Source of the DNA: Oscillospiraceae bacterium
GTDB taxonomy: Bacteria; Bacillota; Clostridia; Oscillospirales; JAKOTC01
DNA length: 51,395 nucleotides
Assembly (NCBI GenBank): GCA_035353335.1
Contig: DAOPZJ010000012.1
Coordinates: forward strand, 1 to 51,395
Reading direction: 5' to 3'
Shown: piece after piece, positions 7,099-16,072 of the stretch
Layout of the letters: every line of letters starts with the position of its first letter
Numbering within the stretch: position 1 is the stretch's first letter
Position numbers and translations under genes: made by a program
The notes under the pieces: generated by a model
What the model was told of the DNA's origin: nothing
Database searches by the model: none
Seen by the model: the letters and a program-made list of their open reading frames with translations, nothing else

Positions 7099-9540
7099 TT
7101 ATTTGGCTTCGTAGACCTCAAGAGTTTCGATATCGCTCATCCAGCCCCAATATGTCGTGATATCCGGCGTAACCGTTTCGATGTTGACACGTTCGGTGCT
7201 GAAGACGATAATATTCTGTCTCTGATAAGACGGAACTTCAACTGCCCAATCGAGGATGATGTCCAGGCAAGCCTTATAGGTCGCTTTTCTGAACGCCTGA
7301 TCCGCGCTTGCACGGGCGTCAACGATCGACTTATCCAAATCGGCATCGTTGATATGGTAGTGGTTGGAATCAGAGCCGCCTTTACCGACAATACCGGAGC
7401 TGTGATAGACCTGGTACATATCCGGGTCGATGGTGGCTTGCCATGCAGCCGTCCAGATTTCCTGGGTTCCGGCGTCAAGGCGATCCCAAAGGATCGAAGA
7501 ATCAGCCAGGTCGGAAACCGTCAGTGTAATGCCGATGGTTCCGAGCGCAGCGGCTGCGTTGGAAAGCACCTGGAAGTTCGGGTGATCGCCGATGCCGTCG
7601 CCGGGGATCAGGGCTTCATAAGTGAGTTTGGCACCTTCGGGCGCTGCGGTGAATTTACCGGTGGCATCGTTGAAAGTATAACCGGCCGCTTTCAGGAAGC
7701 CGATTGTAGCTTTGAGCGCCGCAGCATATCTGGCTTCGGCATCCATTGCGGAAGTATAGATGTCTTTTCCGTCGACATCTTTAGAGAACGCAACCGCATA
7801 ATCGGCATCCGATTTTTGCGGAGCAGCCCAGGAGGTGTTGGAAATCGGATAGTTAATGACTGCGGCCGCATCGCCGTAATAGCTGTTGATGGCGACGTCG
7901 CGATAAACGGCAAGCAGAGTTGCGATACCTTTTCTAAGATTCTTGGAAGCGGCGGAAGAACCATCGGTGCCGACTTTGATTGTATCTGCATTCATGCCGA
8001 TATAGCCGTAGCCGAGGTTGTCGACGGAGTTGGTCGTGAGGACCGTGCCGTTGAGCTCGCCGCCGTTGATATCACGAATCTGCTGGAACTTGGTCTTGCT
8101 GCCGCTCGGGTTGGAAACGTCGACAGCGCCGGATTGAATCGAGGTGATCTTGTCGGCTTCGCCGACTTCTTTGAACTGGATGTATTGAAGTTTCGGGCAG
8201 CCTTTGTAATAATTCGGATTTGCTTCGAAATAGACAACTTTATCTTCGAACTTCACGAACTTATACGGGCCTGCACCCACCGGATTGGAGGTCTTTGCCT
8301 GAACACCGGAGAGATCGCCGAAGGGGAAGCCGAACTTATTATTGGCGTAATCATACTGGGCCTTGTCGCCGTAATAATGCAGCGGGGTAACGGAGATGCC
8401 GAGAATGGAGTAAATCGCCGGAGCTTCGTAACCGGTGGTAGTTACTTCAATCGTATAATCGTCGATCTTCTTGATGCCCGCGATGTTCGGAACGCCCTGT
8501 CCGCCCATGCTTTCGTCTTTGGGACCGTATTCGCTGATGAACTTGGCGGAAGCGGTACCGAGAACGTCGGATTCATCAGCTGCTTCGGTGGTAAAATAAG
8601 CAACCGGATCGCCCTTATATTTCGCATATGCTTCTTCATAGTAATTTTCAATAGTGGGATAAACGCCATTCTTAATGTCAAATGTCTTGCCGGAAAGAGT
8701 CGTCAAAACGCCGTCTTTCACTTCGCCGAATCCCCAAATCGCAATACCGAATGTAATCTGAAGACCAGGAGTCGCAGTGATTTCATCAACTGTCTTACCG
8801 GTCATGGCTTCGCCGTAAGTGACTCCGTTGCCGGAATCGGCGCTGACATAATTGGCCATGCAATAGTCGACGATTGCCTGGACATCTTCGGTCCAAACCG
8901 ATTTAACGAGTGCCCAGAAACCATCTTGCTGTGCCTGAGACCAGGTGTCTGTCGCTGCCCAGACATGAGTCGGACCCGCGGCATAGATATCCGCAGCCAT
9001 CTTCTCATATTTGGCATAGACCTCATCGGTCGTCTGGGTCTGATAATTCTGCAGACCGACGATGCCGTAAGAGGACAAAGTGGTGGAGCCGACATAGGTC
9101 GGGTCGCAGAGAACATAATATGTGAAAATAATGTCATCTGCAGTCAACTTTTCGCCGTCGGAGAATTTCACGTCGTCTCTGATTTTGGCTTGGTAAGTAG
9201 TCGAACCATCGGCGTTTTGAGTGACTTTCAGATCGGAAATGCCCTTATATGTATATTCGGTTCCGTTATAAGAGATTTTCTCGCCTTCAATCGCTTTATA
9301 AACAATACCGCCGGTTCTGTCTGTTGTCATCAAGGAGACCTGCGTCAATGAGACAACGTCTGTATCCATGGCTGTGTCGGAAAAGAAGGGGCTGAATTTT
9401 CCGCTGAAGGGATCATACGCAACGACCAATGGTGTTTTAATCGTCGCTTTTTTCGGAAGGGCAGAGCAGCCGGCAATCATGCCGAGGCACATTACGACCG
9501 CCAGTGCGATTCCCAAGACACGCTTGAGGGACAATTTCAT
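7099..9540 (-). CDS. oppA: Oligopeptide-binding lipoprotein OppA (extended)
   Basis: An 813-residue solute-binding protein (SBP_bac_5 type), against about 540-600 for most OppA proteins. The signal peptide ends in M-I-A-G-C with lipid-modified Cys25. Family signatures include F-S-D-G-E-K-L-T-A-D-D-I-I-F-T-Y near residue 130 and the P-V-G-A-G-P-Y-K-F block near residue 420. An extra region of about 200 residues lies between them (about residues 160-350). The ATG at 9540 is preceded by GGAGGT at 8 nt; the adjacent TTG is not needed. It captures peptides outside the membrane for OppBCDF. It has its own strong promoter and is the first gene of the operon. Confidence 0.95.
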   Translation of the reverse strand: MKLSLKRVLGIALAVVMCLGMIAGCSALPKKATIKTPLVVAYDPFSGKFSPFFSDTAMDTDVVSLTQVSLMTTDRTGGIVYKAIEGEKISYNGTEYTYKGISDLKVTQNADGSTTYQAKIRDDVKFSDGEKLTADDIIFTYYVLCDPTYVGSTTLSSYGIVGLQNYQTQTTDEVYAKYEKMAADIYAAGPTHVWAATDTWSQAQQDGFWALVKSVWTEDVQAIVDYCMANYVSADSGNGVTYGEAMTGKTVDEITATPGLQITFGIAIWGFGEVKDGVLTTLSGKTFDIKNGVYPTIENYYEEAYAKYKGDPVAYFTTEAADESDVLGTASAKFISEYGPKDESMGGQGVPNIAGIKKIDDYTIEVTTTGYEAPAIYSILGISVTPLHYYGDKAQYDYANNKFGFPFGDLSGVQAKTSNPVGAGPYKFVKFEDKVVYFEANPNYYKGCPKLQYIQFKEVGEADKITSIQSGAVDVSNPSGSKTKFQQIRDINGGELNGTVLTTNSVDNLGYGYIGMNADTIKVGTDGSSAASKNLRKGIATLLAVYRDVAINSYYGDAAAVINYPISNTSWAAPQKSDADYAVAFSKDVDGKDIYTSAMDAEARYAAALKATIGFLKAAGYTFNDATGKFTAAPEGAKLTYEALIPGDGIGDHPNFQVLSNAAAALGTIGITLTVSDLADSSILWDRLDAGTQEIWTAAWQATIDPDMYQVYHSSGIVGKGGSDSNHYHINDADLDKSIVDARASADQAFRKATYKACLDIILDWAVEVPSYQRQNIIVFSTERVNIETVTPDITTYWGWMSDIETLEVYEAK

Positions 9541-9595
9541 CAAGACCTACCTCCAATTCATAATTCAACTTTACAATTCTGATAAAGTTTGTGTG

Positions 9596-9624
9596 ATTGT
9601 ACCATAGAGCTCGTAAAAAGTCAA
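9596..9624 (-). promoter_or_regulatory. Sigma-A promoter of the opp operon
   Basis: On the minus strand there is TTGACT (9619-9624), a 17-nt spacer and TACAAT (9596-9601), about 56 nt upstream of the oppA start. It is one of two divergent promoters in this gap. Confidence 0.85.
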
Positions 9625-9746
9625 CAGGTTTTTATGGAATGGTACGAAATGTCACATATTCATCACATAAAAGGCGTATTTATTTATATTTGTAACGAGC
9701 TTTAACAAGAAAAATTCACAAAATTATATAATTCGAATGGATATCA

Positions 9747-9775
9747 TTGACAAGCCGAAGCGGAAATGATATTAT
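9747..9775 (+). promoter_or_regulatory. Sigma-A promoter of the ABC exporter genes
   Basis: TTGACA (9747-9752), a spacer of exactly 17 nt and TATTAT (9770-9775). Predicted transcription starts near 9782, 36 nt ahead of the first GTG start. The about 120 nt between this and the divergent opp promoter are AT-rich without a clear operator. Confidence 0.88.
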
Positions 9776-9817
9776 TCCGTTTATATAATTATATAAAAAA
9801 CGGAGGTGCCCCGCAAA

Positions 9818-11623
9818 GTGAAGAAAGAAAATACATATCCTGTGGGGAAAACGATCAATCGGCTGATAAAACATCTCGGAGCGGTGGACAAACCTCTTTG
9901 GGGTTATTTTATTCTATATACTTTCTTTGCCGGCATATACCCGATTTTAGCCGTAATTCTGCCTAAACTTTTAATCGGCGAATTAATTACTTCAAATCCC
10001 CGGATTATTCATATTATTTTTATCGTTTTTAGCTTTTTGGGAGCGGCATCGCTGTTCGGATATCTGAAAAGCGTCCTATACGGCATCACCTATCCGCGAA
10101 TGACGATGATCCGAATTGAATATCTGCGGGATATGGCCGTCAAACTGATGACAATGGATTACAAATATTGTGAGGACGCCTCTTTTAATGAGGAGAACGG
10201 TAAGGCTTTTGATTCAACAAGCAGCAATATGAACGGAATCGAGGGCGTTTATCATAAATTATTTGAAACGCCTGCGATTTTCTTGACTTCAATCTCTTTT
10301 ATCGTCTTTATCGGCATGCTGGATATTTGGATTTTGGTCGCGCTGCTTGCTAATGTCGGAATGGTATATTTAATCGGCCGGTTCGGGCATTTTTTTCAAT
10401 ACAATAAACGTTCCGAGTTAAAACACGGAGAGCGCAGGATCCGATATTACGATACCACAACACATGATTTTTCTTATGGTAAAGACATCCGGCTTTATAA
10501 TTTTCGCAGCCGCATTTCAAAGAATTTTGAAACCGAAATCCGTGGGTATACCGATATCTGGCGATCGATTAAAAACCGTGAATACGGACTCGGATTTTTC
10601 GGATTGCTGACTCTGCTCATCAGCGATGTTGCGACTTACGGTCTTTTAATCGTGAAAATGAGGGCTGGAATGTCTATCGCCGATTTCTCTATGTATCTTG
10701 CGGCAATGGTCTCCCTATCGGGTTTATTGAAAACGCTGATTGACAATGTGACCTTCGTTATTAACGAGGGCCAGTATGCCCATGACCTTTTCGTGTTCCT
10801 GGATAAGGACCTCGGGGAAAAGGGCGGCGATCTGCCCGCGGTGAAAAATGACGCGCTGGAGATCGAATTCAGAGACGTGAGCTTCAAATATCCCAAAACT
10901 GATCGCTATATCTTCGAACATTTGAATTTAATAATCAGAAAGGGCGAGCGTTTGGCGGTCGTCGGCATCAACGGAGCCGGTAAAAGCACGCTGGTCAAAC
11001 TGATGCTGGGTTTATTCCAGGTTACAGAGGCAGAAATTTTAATCAACGGAAGGCCGTTGAATGATTATAATCGGCTTGCGCTCTGGTCGATGTTCTCGGT
11101 GGTTTTTCAGGATATCAACATTCTTGCGTTCACTGTAAAAGAAAATGTCGCCTGCCGCTCCGACGGGATTGATGAGCATCGGGTAAAAGCGGCAATAGAC
11201 AAGGTCGGATTATCGGATAAAATCGGAAGCTTCGCAAAAGGTCTCGATCAGATGATGTTAAAGATCATCGAAGAAGATGGCGCGCTGTTATCGGGCGGAG
11301 AGAGCCAAAAGCTTGTGATTGCCCGGGCGCTTTATAAAGATGCCAATATGGTGATTATGGACGAGCCGACCGCAGCGCTGGATGCGCTGGCTGAGGCCGA
11401 AATATATGAGGACTTCAGTCATCTGGTCAAAGGCAAGACGGCTGTGTATATCTCTCATCGGCTTGCAAGCACCAAATTCTGCGATAAAATCGCCTTGTTT
11501 GACATCGATGGTCTGTGTGAATACGGCAATCACGCAGAACTGATGCAGAAACGCGGAAGTTATTATAAGATGTTCACGGTACAGGGGAAATACTACAGAG
11601 AAGGAGCCTCTGTGAATGGATGA
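9818..11623 (+). CDS. ABC exporter half-transporter, subunit 1
   Basis: A protein of about 601 residues with an N-terminal transmembrane domain of about six helices (residues 25-330) and a C-terminal ATPase. The ATPase carries Walker A G-I-N-G-A-G-K-S-T near 385, signature L-S-G-G-E-S-Q-K near 491, Walker B V-I-M-D-E-P-T-A-A-L-D near 514 and the switch Y-I-S-H-R. The GTG at 9818 follows GGAGGTG by 9 nt; another GTG at 9806 lies inside that site and is rejected. It overlaps the next exporter gene by 8 nt, so the two probably form a heterodimer. The substrate is unknown; the small gene downstream is a candidate, by position only. Confidence 0.92.
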   Translation: MKKENTYPVGKTINRLIKHLGAVDKPLWGYFILYTFFAGIYPILAVILPKLLIGELITSNPRIIHIIFIVFSFLGAASLFGYLKSVLYGITYPRMTMIRIEYLRDMAVKLMTMDYKYCEDASFNEENGKAFDSTSSNMNGIEGVYHKLFETPAIFLTSISFIVFIGMLDIWILVALLANVGMVYLIGRFGHFFQYNKRSELKHGERRIRYYDTTTHDFSYGKDIRLYNFRSRISKNFETEIRGYTDIWRSIKNREYGLGFFGLLTLLISDVATYGLLIVKMRAGMSIADFSMYLAAMVSLSGLLKTLIDNVTFVINEGQYAHDLFVFLDKDLGEKGGDLPAVKNDALEIEFRDVSFKYPKTDRYIFEHLNLIIRKGERLAVVGINGAGKSTLVKLMLGLFQVTEAEILINGRPLNDYNRLALWSMFSVVFQDINILAFTVKENVACRSDGIDEHRVKAAIDKVGLSDKIGSFAKGLDQMMLKIIEEDGALLSGGESQKLVIARALYKDANMVIMDEPTAALDALAEAEIYEDFSHLVKGKTAVYISHRLASTKFCDKIALFDIDGLCEYGNHAELMQKRGSYYKMFTVQGKYYREGASVNG

Positions 11624-13421
11624 GAAAAAGCGCAGGCGCGGGCAAAACCTCAAAATGCTGATTTTGTTTTTTTCTCTGGCTTGGAAAATCTCTCCGGCTT
11701 ATATTTTGATTTTAATCGCGAACGCTGTGATCGGGGGCGGTCAGGTGCTTGCGAACGTCATTCTGCCAAAGTTTTTGGTCGAGGAGCTCGTAGGGCAGAT
11801 GCGCTCACGTGAATTGTTAATATTCGCCGGGATTATTATCTGCGGAAATCTGCTGTTTGCCTTTTTAAATAACACGGTCAAACGTCTGTTGGATGTAAGA
11901 AATATTTATGTGCGCCATAGCTTGTCGCGGGCAATGGCTGATAAAATCATGAATATCGAATACGGACATCTCGAAGATCCCTATTATCTCGATTTAAAAG
12001 AACGCGGTGTCTTCGCCATCAACAACCAATCAGCCCTTGAAAATTTAATTAACAGTGCGGCGACAGCGCTTAAAAGCGCGGTAACTTTAATCGGCCTGAT
12101 GACAGTCATGTTCACGCTGAGTTGGGTGCTGGTGTTGCTGCTTTGCACGGCACTCGCCACGACTTTATTATTCAATAGAAATTTTAAAAAATATCAACTT
12201 AAATTCTTTGAACAACTGCTCCCGGTCAACCGGCGCTACGGTTATTATGTCGGGCTGACTTTTGATGATAAGATTCAAAAGGACGCGCGGCTTTATAACA
12301 TGGCGCCGATGATTACCGACCGGATCACTTATTATAATGCCGATATTAATAATTGGTTTACGAAATTCAACCGGCGCTACGGGCGTTTTAGCGGACTTGT
12401 CGGCATTATAGGCGATCTTCAGGCTGCGCTTGCCTACGGTTATGTCGGAATTCGGGTAATTACAGATAAACTGGGTTCGAGAATCGGTCTCGGTTCATTT
12501 ACAATGTATGTTTCGTCGGCAATCAGCTTTTCAACCACCTTTACACAGCTTGGAAACAGTGTTATCACCATCAACCAGATGCTCGGTTACCTCGATCCGT
12601 TCTTTGAATTCATGCGCATCCCCGACCAAAGAGAAACAGGCGGGCATGTCGTCTTTGAGGACGGAATTAAAAGCATAGAGTTTATTAACGTCACCTTCAC
12701 TTATCCCAAGTGCGAAAAACCTGTTTTAAAAAACATCTCTTTCAAGATCGAAGGCGGCGAAAAAATTTCGATTGTCGGCCTAAACGGAGCAGGCAAGACA
12801 ACGCTGATTAAATTGCTTTGCCGACTGTATAAACCCGATTCCGGCATGATTAAAATCAACGGCATGAATATTTTCGAATATGACCATGAAAGCTATTTGG
12901 CGCGCATCGCAGCGGTATTTCAGGATTATCGCCTCTTCGCATTCGGCATCGACGAAAATATTACCTGCAAGCCCAGCGGAACCGATGATATTTCTATTGA
13001 CAATCTGCTGACGCAAGTCGGCCTAAAAGATAAGATCGAATCTCTGCCGAACGGCATCAAGACAACGTTAGGCAAGGCTTATTCACCTGATGGCGTCGAG
13101 CTTTCGGGTGGTGAGAGCCAAAAAGTGGCCATCGCCCGTGCGCTGTATAAAAACGCATCGTTTATTATCCTCGACGAACCGACTTCTGCGCTGGATCCGC
13201 TCGCTGAGGCGGATATCTATGCCAACTTCAATAAGCTCGTCGGGGATAAAACAGCGTTTTACATCTCTCACCGGATGTCGAGCAGTGTCTTCTGTGACCG
13301 GATACTGATCCTTCAAGACGGTATGGTAGCTGATTTTGACACTCACACCGCCCTGATGGCTAAAAAAGACAGTTTATATTTCAAGCTTTTTAATTCACAA
13401 GCGGAAAATTATAAAGAATGA
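11616..13421 (+). CDS. ABC exporter half-transporter, subunit 2
   Basis: A 601-residue paralogue of the preceding gene with the same layout: membrane domain (about residues 15-330) and ATPase with Walker A G-L-N-G-A-G-K-T-T near 390, signature L-S-G-G-E-S-Q-K near 496, Walker B I-I-L-D-E-P-T-S-A-L-D near 518 and Y-I-S-H-R. Both ATPases have a normal catalytic Glu after Walker B, so neither site looks degenerate, unlike many heterodimeric exporters. The ATG at 11616 is preceded by AAGGAG at 9 nt and lies inside the previous gene, which implies coupled translation. The substrate is unknown. Confidence 0.92.
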   Translation: MDEKKRRRGQNLKMLILFFSLAWKISPAYILILIANAVIGGGQVLANVILPKFLVEELVGQMRSRELLIFAGIIICGNLLFAFLNNTVKRLLDVRNIYVRHSLSRAMADKIMNIEYGHLEDPYYLDLKERGVFAINNQSALENLINSAATALKSAVTLIGLMTVMFTLSWVLVLLLCTALATTLLFNRNFKKYQLKFFEQLLPVNRRYGYYVGLTFDDKIQKDARLYNMAPMITDRITYYNADINNWFTKFNRRYGRFSGLVGIIGDLQAALAYGYVGIRVITDKLGSRIGLGSFTMYVSSAISFSTTFTQLGNSVITINQMLGYLDPFFEFMRIPDQRETGGHVVFEDGIKSIEFINVTFTYPKCEKPVLKNISFKIEGGEKISIVGLNGAGKTTLIKLLCRLYKPDSGMIKINGMNIFEYDHESYLARIAAVFQDYRLFAFGIDENITCKPSGTDDISIDNLLTQVGLKDKIESLPNGIKTTLGKAYSPDGVELSGGESQKVAIARALYKNASFIILDEPTSALDPLAEADIYANFNKLVGDKTAFYISHRMSSSVFCDRILILQDGMVADFDTHTALMAKKDSLYFKLFNSQAENYKE

Positions 13422-13427
13422 TATAAT
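13419..13427 (+). promoter_or_regulatory. Possible extended -10 promoter of the small gene
   Basis: TGATATAAT overlaps the stop codon of the exporter gene. The -35 region is poor, so activity would depend on the TGn extension. The following about 110 nt is an AT-rich leader with a weak GCCGA/TCGGC hairpin just ahead of the ribosome binding site. Confidence 0.35.
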
Positions 13428-13545
13428 ATTCATATTGGGTTATAAAAATGAATTATTGAATATTGTCGATTTTGGAATAAAAATAGGTATATTTTTTCCT
13501 ACTCGCCGAACACTATAGACGACTCTCGGCTGGGAGGTTGATCTC

Positions 13546-13749
13546 ATGATTGGTGATCCTAAGAAAGACCCGAAAAAGCGCAGCCGGTCTCACGGCGTCG
13601 AAGGAAATATCGCGATGTTTACGATGAATACAACGGCGTCGGCGAATGAGATGACCGGTGCGGTGCCGTCGATCGGCAATATGCCGATCGATGCCGACGG
13701 CCCGCTGGATCTGTTTCCCGATCTCACAACAGACCCGGAGGACGATTGA
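13546..13749 (+). CDS. Small hydrophilic protein of unknown function (67 residues)
   Basis: The ATG is preceded by GGGAGG at about 8 nt, and the frame ends exactly at a strong terminator, which together support a real gene. The protein has a basic N-terminus (K-K-D-P-K-K-R-S-R-S-H), a middle rich in Met/Asn/Thr/Ala, and an acidic tail (D-L-T-T-D-P-E-D-D). It has no cysteine, no membrane segment, no signal peptide and no double-glycine leader site. It sits 124 nt after the ABC exporter pair. It could be an exported peptide precursor, a spore-associated small protein or a regulator. I do not recognise a family. Confidence 0.6.
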   Translation: MIGDPKKDPKKRSRSHGVEGNIAMFTMNTTASANEMTGAVPSIGNMPIDADGPLDLFPDLTTDPEDD

Positions 13750-13792
13750 AAAAAACCGCGCAAACGTAAGACTTGCGTTCGCGCGGTTTTTT
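13750..13792. terminator. Bidirectional Rho-independent terminator
   Basis: An A-run, ACCGCGC and AACG/AAG segments pair with CTT, CGTT and GCGCGGT, followed by a T-run (to 13792). The A-run on the other side lets it also stop the convergent aldolase transcript. Confidence 0.9.
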
Positions 13793-13842
13793 CTGCGTAT
13801 AATAATTCGAATCGAAAAAATCCCGATATCACCAAACCTCTA

Positions 13843-14796
13843 CTATTTTGGCAATTGCGTATAAATCATTCTCGCTAATAAATCCATCTGACGGACGCAG
13901 GATTTTTGGTAGTCCGTCAATTGATTTACATCGCGGGCGCGGGAGGTGTATTCCATCTTTATTCCCTCAATTTCGGAGAGGTGGTATTTGGCGGTGCAGG
14001 GGTATGCCATCGTCTCGGTCAGCGACGCTAAAGTTAGAAATGCTTGAACTTTTTCGGCGGTTTCGGACTGCGTCATGTAATTACGGCAGAGCCATGAATA
14101 AAGCTGCGGGTGAAAATTGCCCATAATGCCGCTGAATCCTGCCGCTCCGCTGTGCAGGGAATCCAGCAGCGTCAGTGAGTTGGCATTGAAAAGATTAACA
14201 CCGGTGCCGTCCAGCTGCTTGATGCGTCCGGCAATCGTTTTGGTGTCACAGCAAGTGTCTTTGATAAAAGTGAATCGCCCGGTTTTGATACAGGCATTGA
14301 GCATTGCGGGGGTGAGCAGCCGTTTATACGGATAGGGGCACTCATAGACGCCGAGTGCGGTATCTTTGGGCAATTGCTCGGTTAAAGCATTTAAATCGCA
14401 TACCCATTTCGCGTCGCCGGTGTTGTCGATGTCGAATCGGTTGGAGATCAAAATTACTGCATCGACGCCGGTTTCGGCAATCAACGTCAATTCCTTGACC
14501 TGATCATCAAAACTTTCGGAGATATGTCCGGAAGCGACCACCGTCATGGCCTTGCGTGAACCACCGATAGCTGCAAGGGCATCGGCCTTTTCTTTCACGT
14601 TTCTTGCCAGCGATACCCGCTCATTGAGCGATAAAAAGAAAATCTCACTCGATTGGCAGGCGGTAAAGATTCCGTCACAACCCTTATGATAGTACCATTC
14701 GACCAGCGCATCCACCGCGCCGAAGTCGATGTTGCCATTTTTGTTGTACGGCGTAATCATAGTCGGATACACGCCGTGGTTTGGATTTTTGTTCAT
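13843..14796 (-). CDS. Dihydrodipicolinate synthase / N-acetylneuraminate lyase family aldolase
   Basis: A 317-residue (beta/alpha)8 class I aldolase-type enzyme. The Schiff-base lysine is Lys179 in F-I-K-D-T and the catalytic tyrosine is Tyr151 in Y-E-C-P. The usual G-T-T-G-E substrate loop is replaced by A-C-Q-S-S-E (residues 46-51), so it is unlikely to be housekeeping DapA and more likely cleaves or forms a sugar-acid keto compound. The N-terminal G-V-Y-P-T-M-I-T-P-Y is typical of the superfamily. It starts 12 nt after a lipoprotein gene on the same strand and is probably co-transcribed with it, although it has no clear ribosome binding site. Confidence 0.85.
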   Translation of the reverse strand: MNKNPNHGVYPTMITPYNKNGNIDFGAVDALVEWYYHKGCDGIFTACQSSEIFFLSLNERVSLARNVKEKADALAAIGGSRKAMTVVASGHISESFDDQVKELTLIAETGVDAVILISNRFDIDNTGDAKWVCDLNALTEQLPKDTALGVYECPYPYKRLLTPAMLNACIKTGRFTFIKDTCCDTKTIAGRIKQLDGTGVNLFNANSLTLLDSLHSGAAGFSGIMGNFHPQLYSWLCRNYMTQSETAEKVQAFLTLASLTETMAYPCTAKYHLSEIEGIKMEYTSRARDVNQLTDYQKSCVRQMDLLARMIYTQLPK

Positions 14797-14808
14797 TAGT
14801 GTTCGTGT

Positions 14809-16035
14809 TCAGTCGATCTCTGCGCCGCCCCATTCGACGACCGTGAACCCGTTCCTTTCGAATTTTTCAAATGTCTGCGGTGCAATTGTAACCGGCTTTT
14901 GAAGCGGTTTAAAGATCATAAATACCCGAAGCGTTGAATTCGGTTTCGGAGTGATCTCGAGTTTCGCATTGTCAGTATAACTCACATGAGCAAACGAAAT
15001 CAAGTTAAAAGCGTTTTTCTCCATCTGCGGCAGCCAGCAGACGATGAAGTCGTTGTATTCGCTCGGAATCAACCCCATCTCGGAGAGCGCCTTTTTCAAA
15101 AACGCAGCCGTGTCCGAGCCCTTGACGCAAAAACCCTTGTCAAAGGTGAAAACCGTATTCAAATTGCCCTCCCAGAACAGGTAATTATATTCCTCGCCGC
15201 CGACAATCAACTTTCCGTTCGGATAAGCCGTGACCTTCCAGCCGTCTTTCGGGTATGCCGGATAGGTACAGCCCAATGTACCGTTTAAATCGAGCGTGAC
15301 CGTCACATCGGTAACTGTTTCAGGGTAGAGGTAAAGTACCGGTTTTTTCGCAGGGGTAGTTTGAACAATTCCATATTGTGCCAAACCGATCTTCCATTTT
15401 CTGATATTAGGCACCATCGTAAAATTAAAATAAAAATACAGGTGATCTTTATTTGGAACCGAAGAAAGGTAAATAGAATCCACGTATTCATGATCACTAT
15501 AATGATCCTTATAAGCAACTTCAAAAGTTGTTATCGAATCATCAACATGAGAATAAATGATTCCGTCTTTTTCTTTATAGGGCTTTCCGCTTTCAAAGAA
15601 TGAGCTGAAATCTTCATTAACATATTCATCGGTGAAGTATTTTGCAAATTCTGCCTTGAGTTTTTCAACAGTGTTATACTTTTTATCAGTAATTTTATAA
15701 TATGTCACGCCGTCTATTTCGATTGAATCGTTCGGGTCGCATGTTTCCGCTCCTCCGATTAAAATTATTACCTGAGGGAACACGTTTTCCATGAAGTCAT
15801 TGAAATCGGCCTGCGTCATGATTTGGTCGATATCTTTCGAAACGGTTGATGGTGAAGAAGATACTTTCGAAACCGTCGATGCTGCCGACGAGGCGACGGA
15901 TGTCACCGTCAGAGAGGAAGCAGCTTCAAAGTTCGGTGTACTCGAATTTCCCGAAAGATCACTCTCGTTACTCGGGACAGCACAACCGCATACAATGATG
16001 GTAATGGCAATGAGAAGCGGAAGTATCTTTTTCAA
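14809..16035 (-). CDS. Lipoprotein with PVLYLYPE-type C-terminal domain, copy 1
   Basis: A 408-residue lipoprotein (V-C-G-C lipobox, Cys18). A Ser/Thr-rich linker (20-65) leads to an N-terminal domain of about 100 residues containing S-I-E-I-D-G-V-T-Y-Y-K-I-T-D, which resembles IseA-type endopeptidase-inhibitor proteins of clostridia. After a variable middle comes a C-terminal domain of about 190 residues that opens with K-P-V-L-Y-L-Y-P-E and contains Y-N-Y-L-F-W-E-G. That domain is almost identical to the one in the neighbouring paralogue. The start is TTG, 7 nt after AGGAGG. It is probably anchored to the outer face of the membrane; the exact function is unknown. Confidence 0.82.
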   Translation of the reverse strand: MKKILPLLIAITIIVCGCAVPSNESDLSGNSSTPNFEAASSLTVTSVASSAASTVSKVSSSPSTVSKDIDQIMTQADFNDFMENVFPQVIILIGGAETCDPNDSIEIDGVTYYKITDKKYNTVEKLKAEFAKYFTDEYVNEDFSSFFESGKPYKEKDGIIYSHVDDSITTFEVAYKDHYSDHEYVDSIYLSSVPNKDHLYFYFNFTMVPNIRKWKIGLAQYGIVQTTPAKKPVLYLYPETVTDVTVTLDLNGTLGCTYPAYPKDGWKVTAYPNGKLIVGGEEYNYLFWEGNLNTVFTFDKGFCVKGSDTAAFLKKALSEMGLIPSEYNDFIVCWLPQMEKNAFNLISFAHVSYTDNAKLEITPKPNSTLRVFMIFKPLQKPVTIAPQTFEKFERNGFTVVEWGGAEID

Positions 16036-16072
16036 AGCAATTCCTCCTGATAAATATTAACACAAATTGTTT

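Noticed and set aside
7354..9351. A 665-codon open frame on the plus strand antisense to oppA
   Set aside because: It lies wholly inside oppA on the other strand, has no ribosome binding site or family motif, and its composition is that of a shadow of the GC-biased third positions of oppA.
13546..13749. Double-glycine bacteriocin precursor
   Set aside because: No GG/GA processing site, no Cys and no hydrophobic core; exporter adjacency alone does not support this class.
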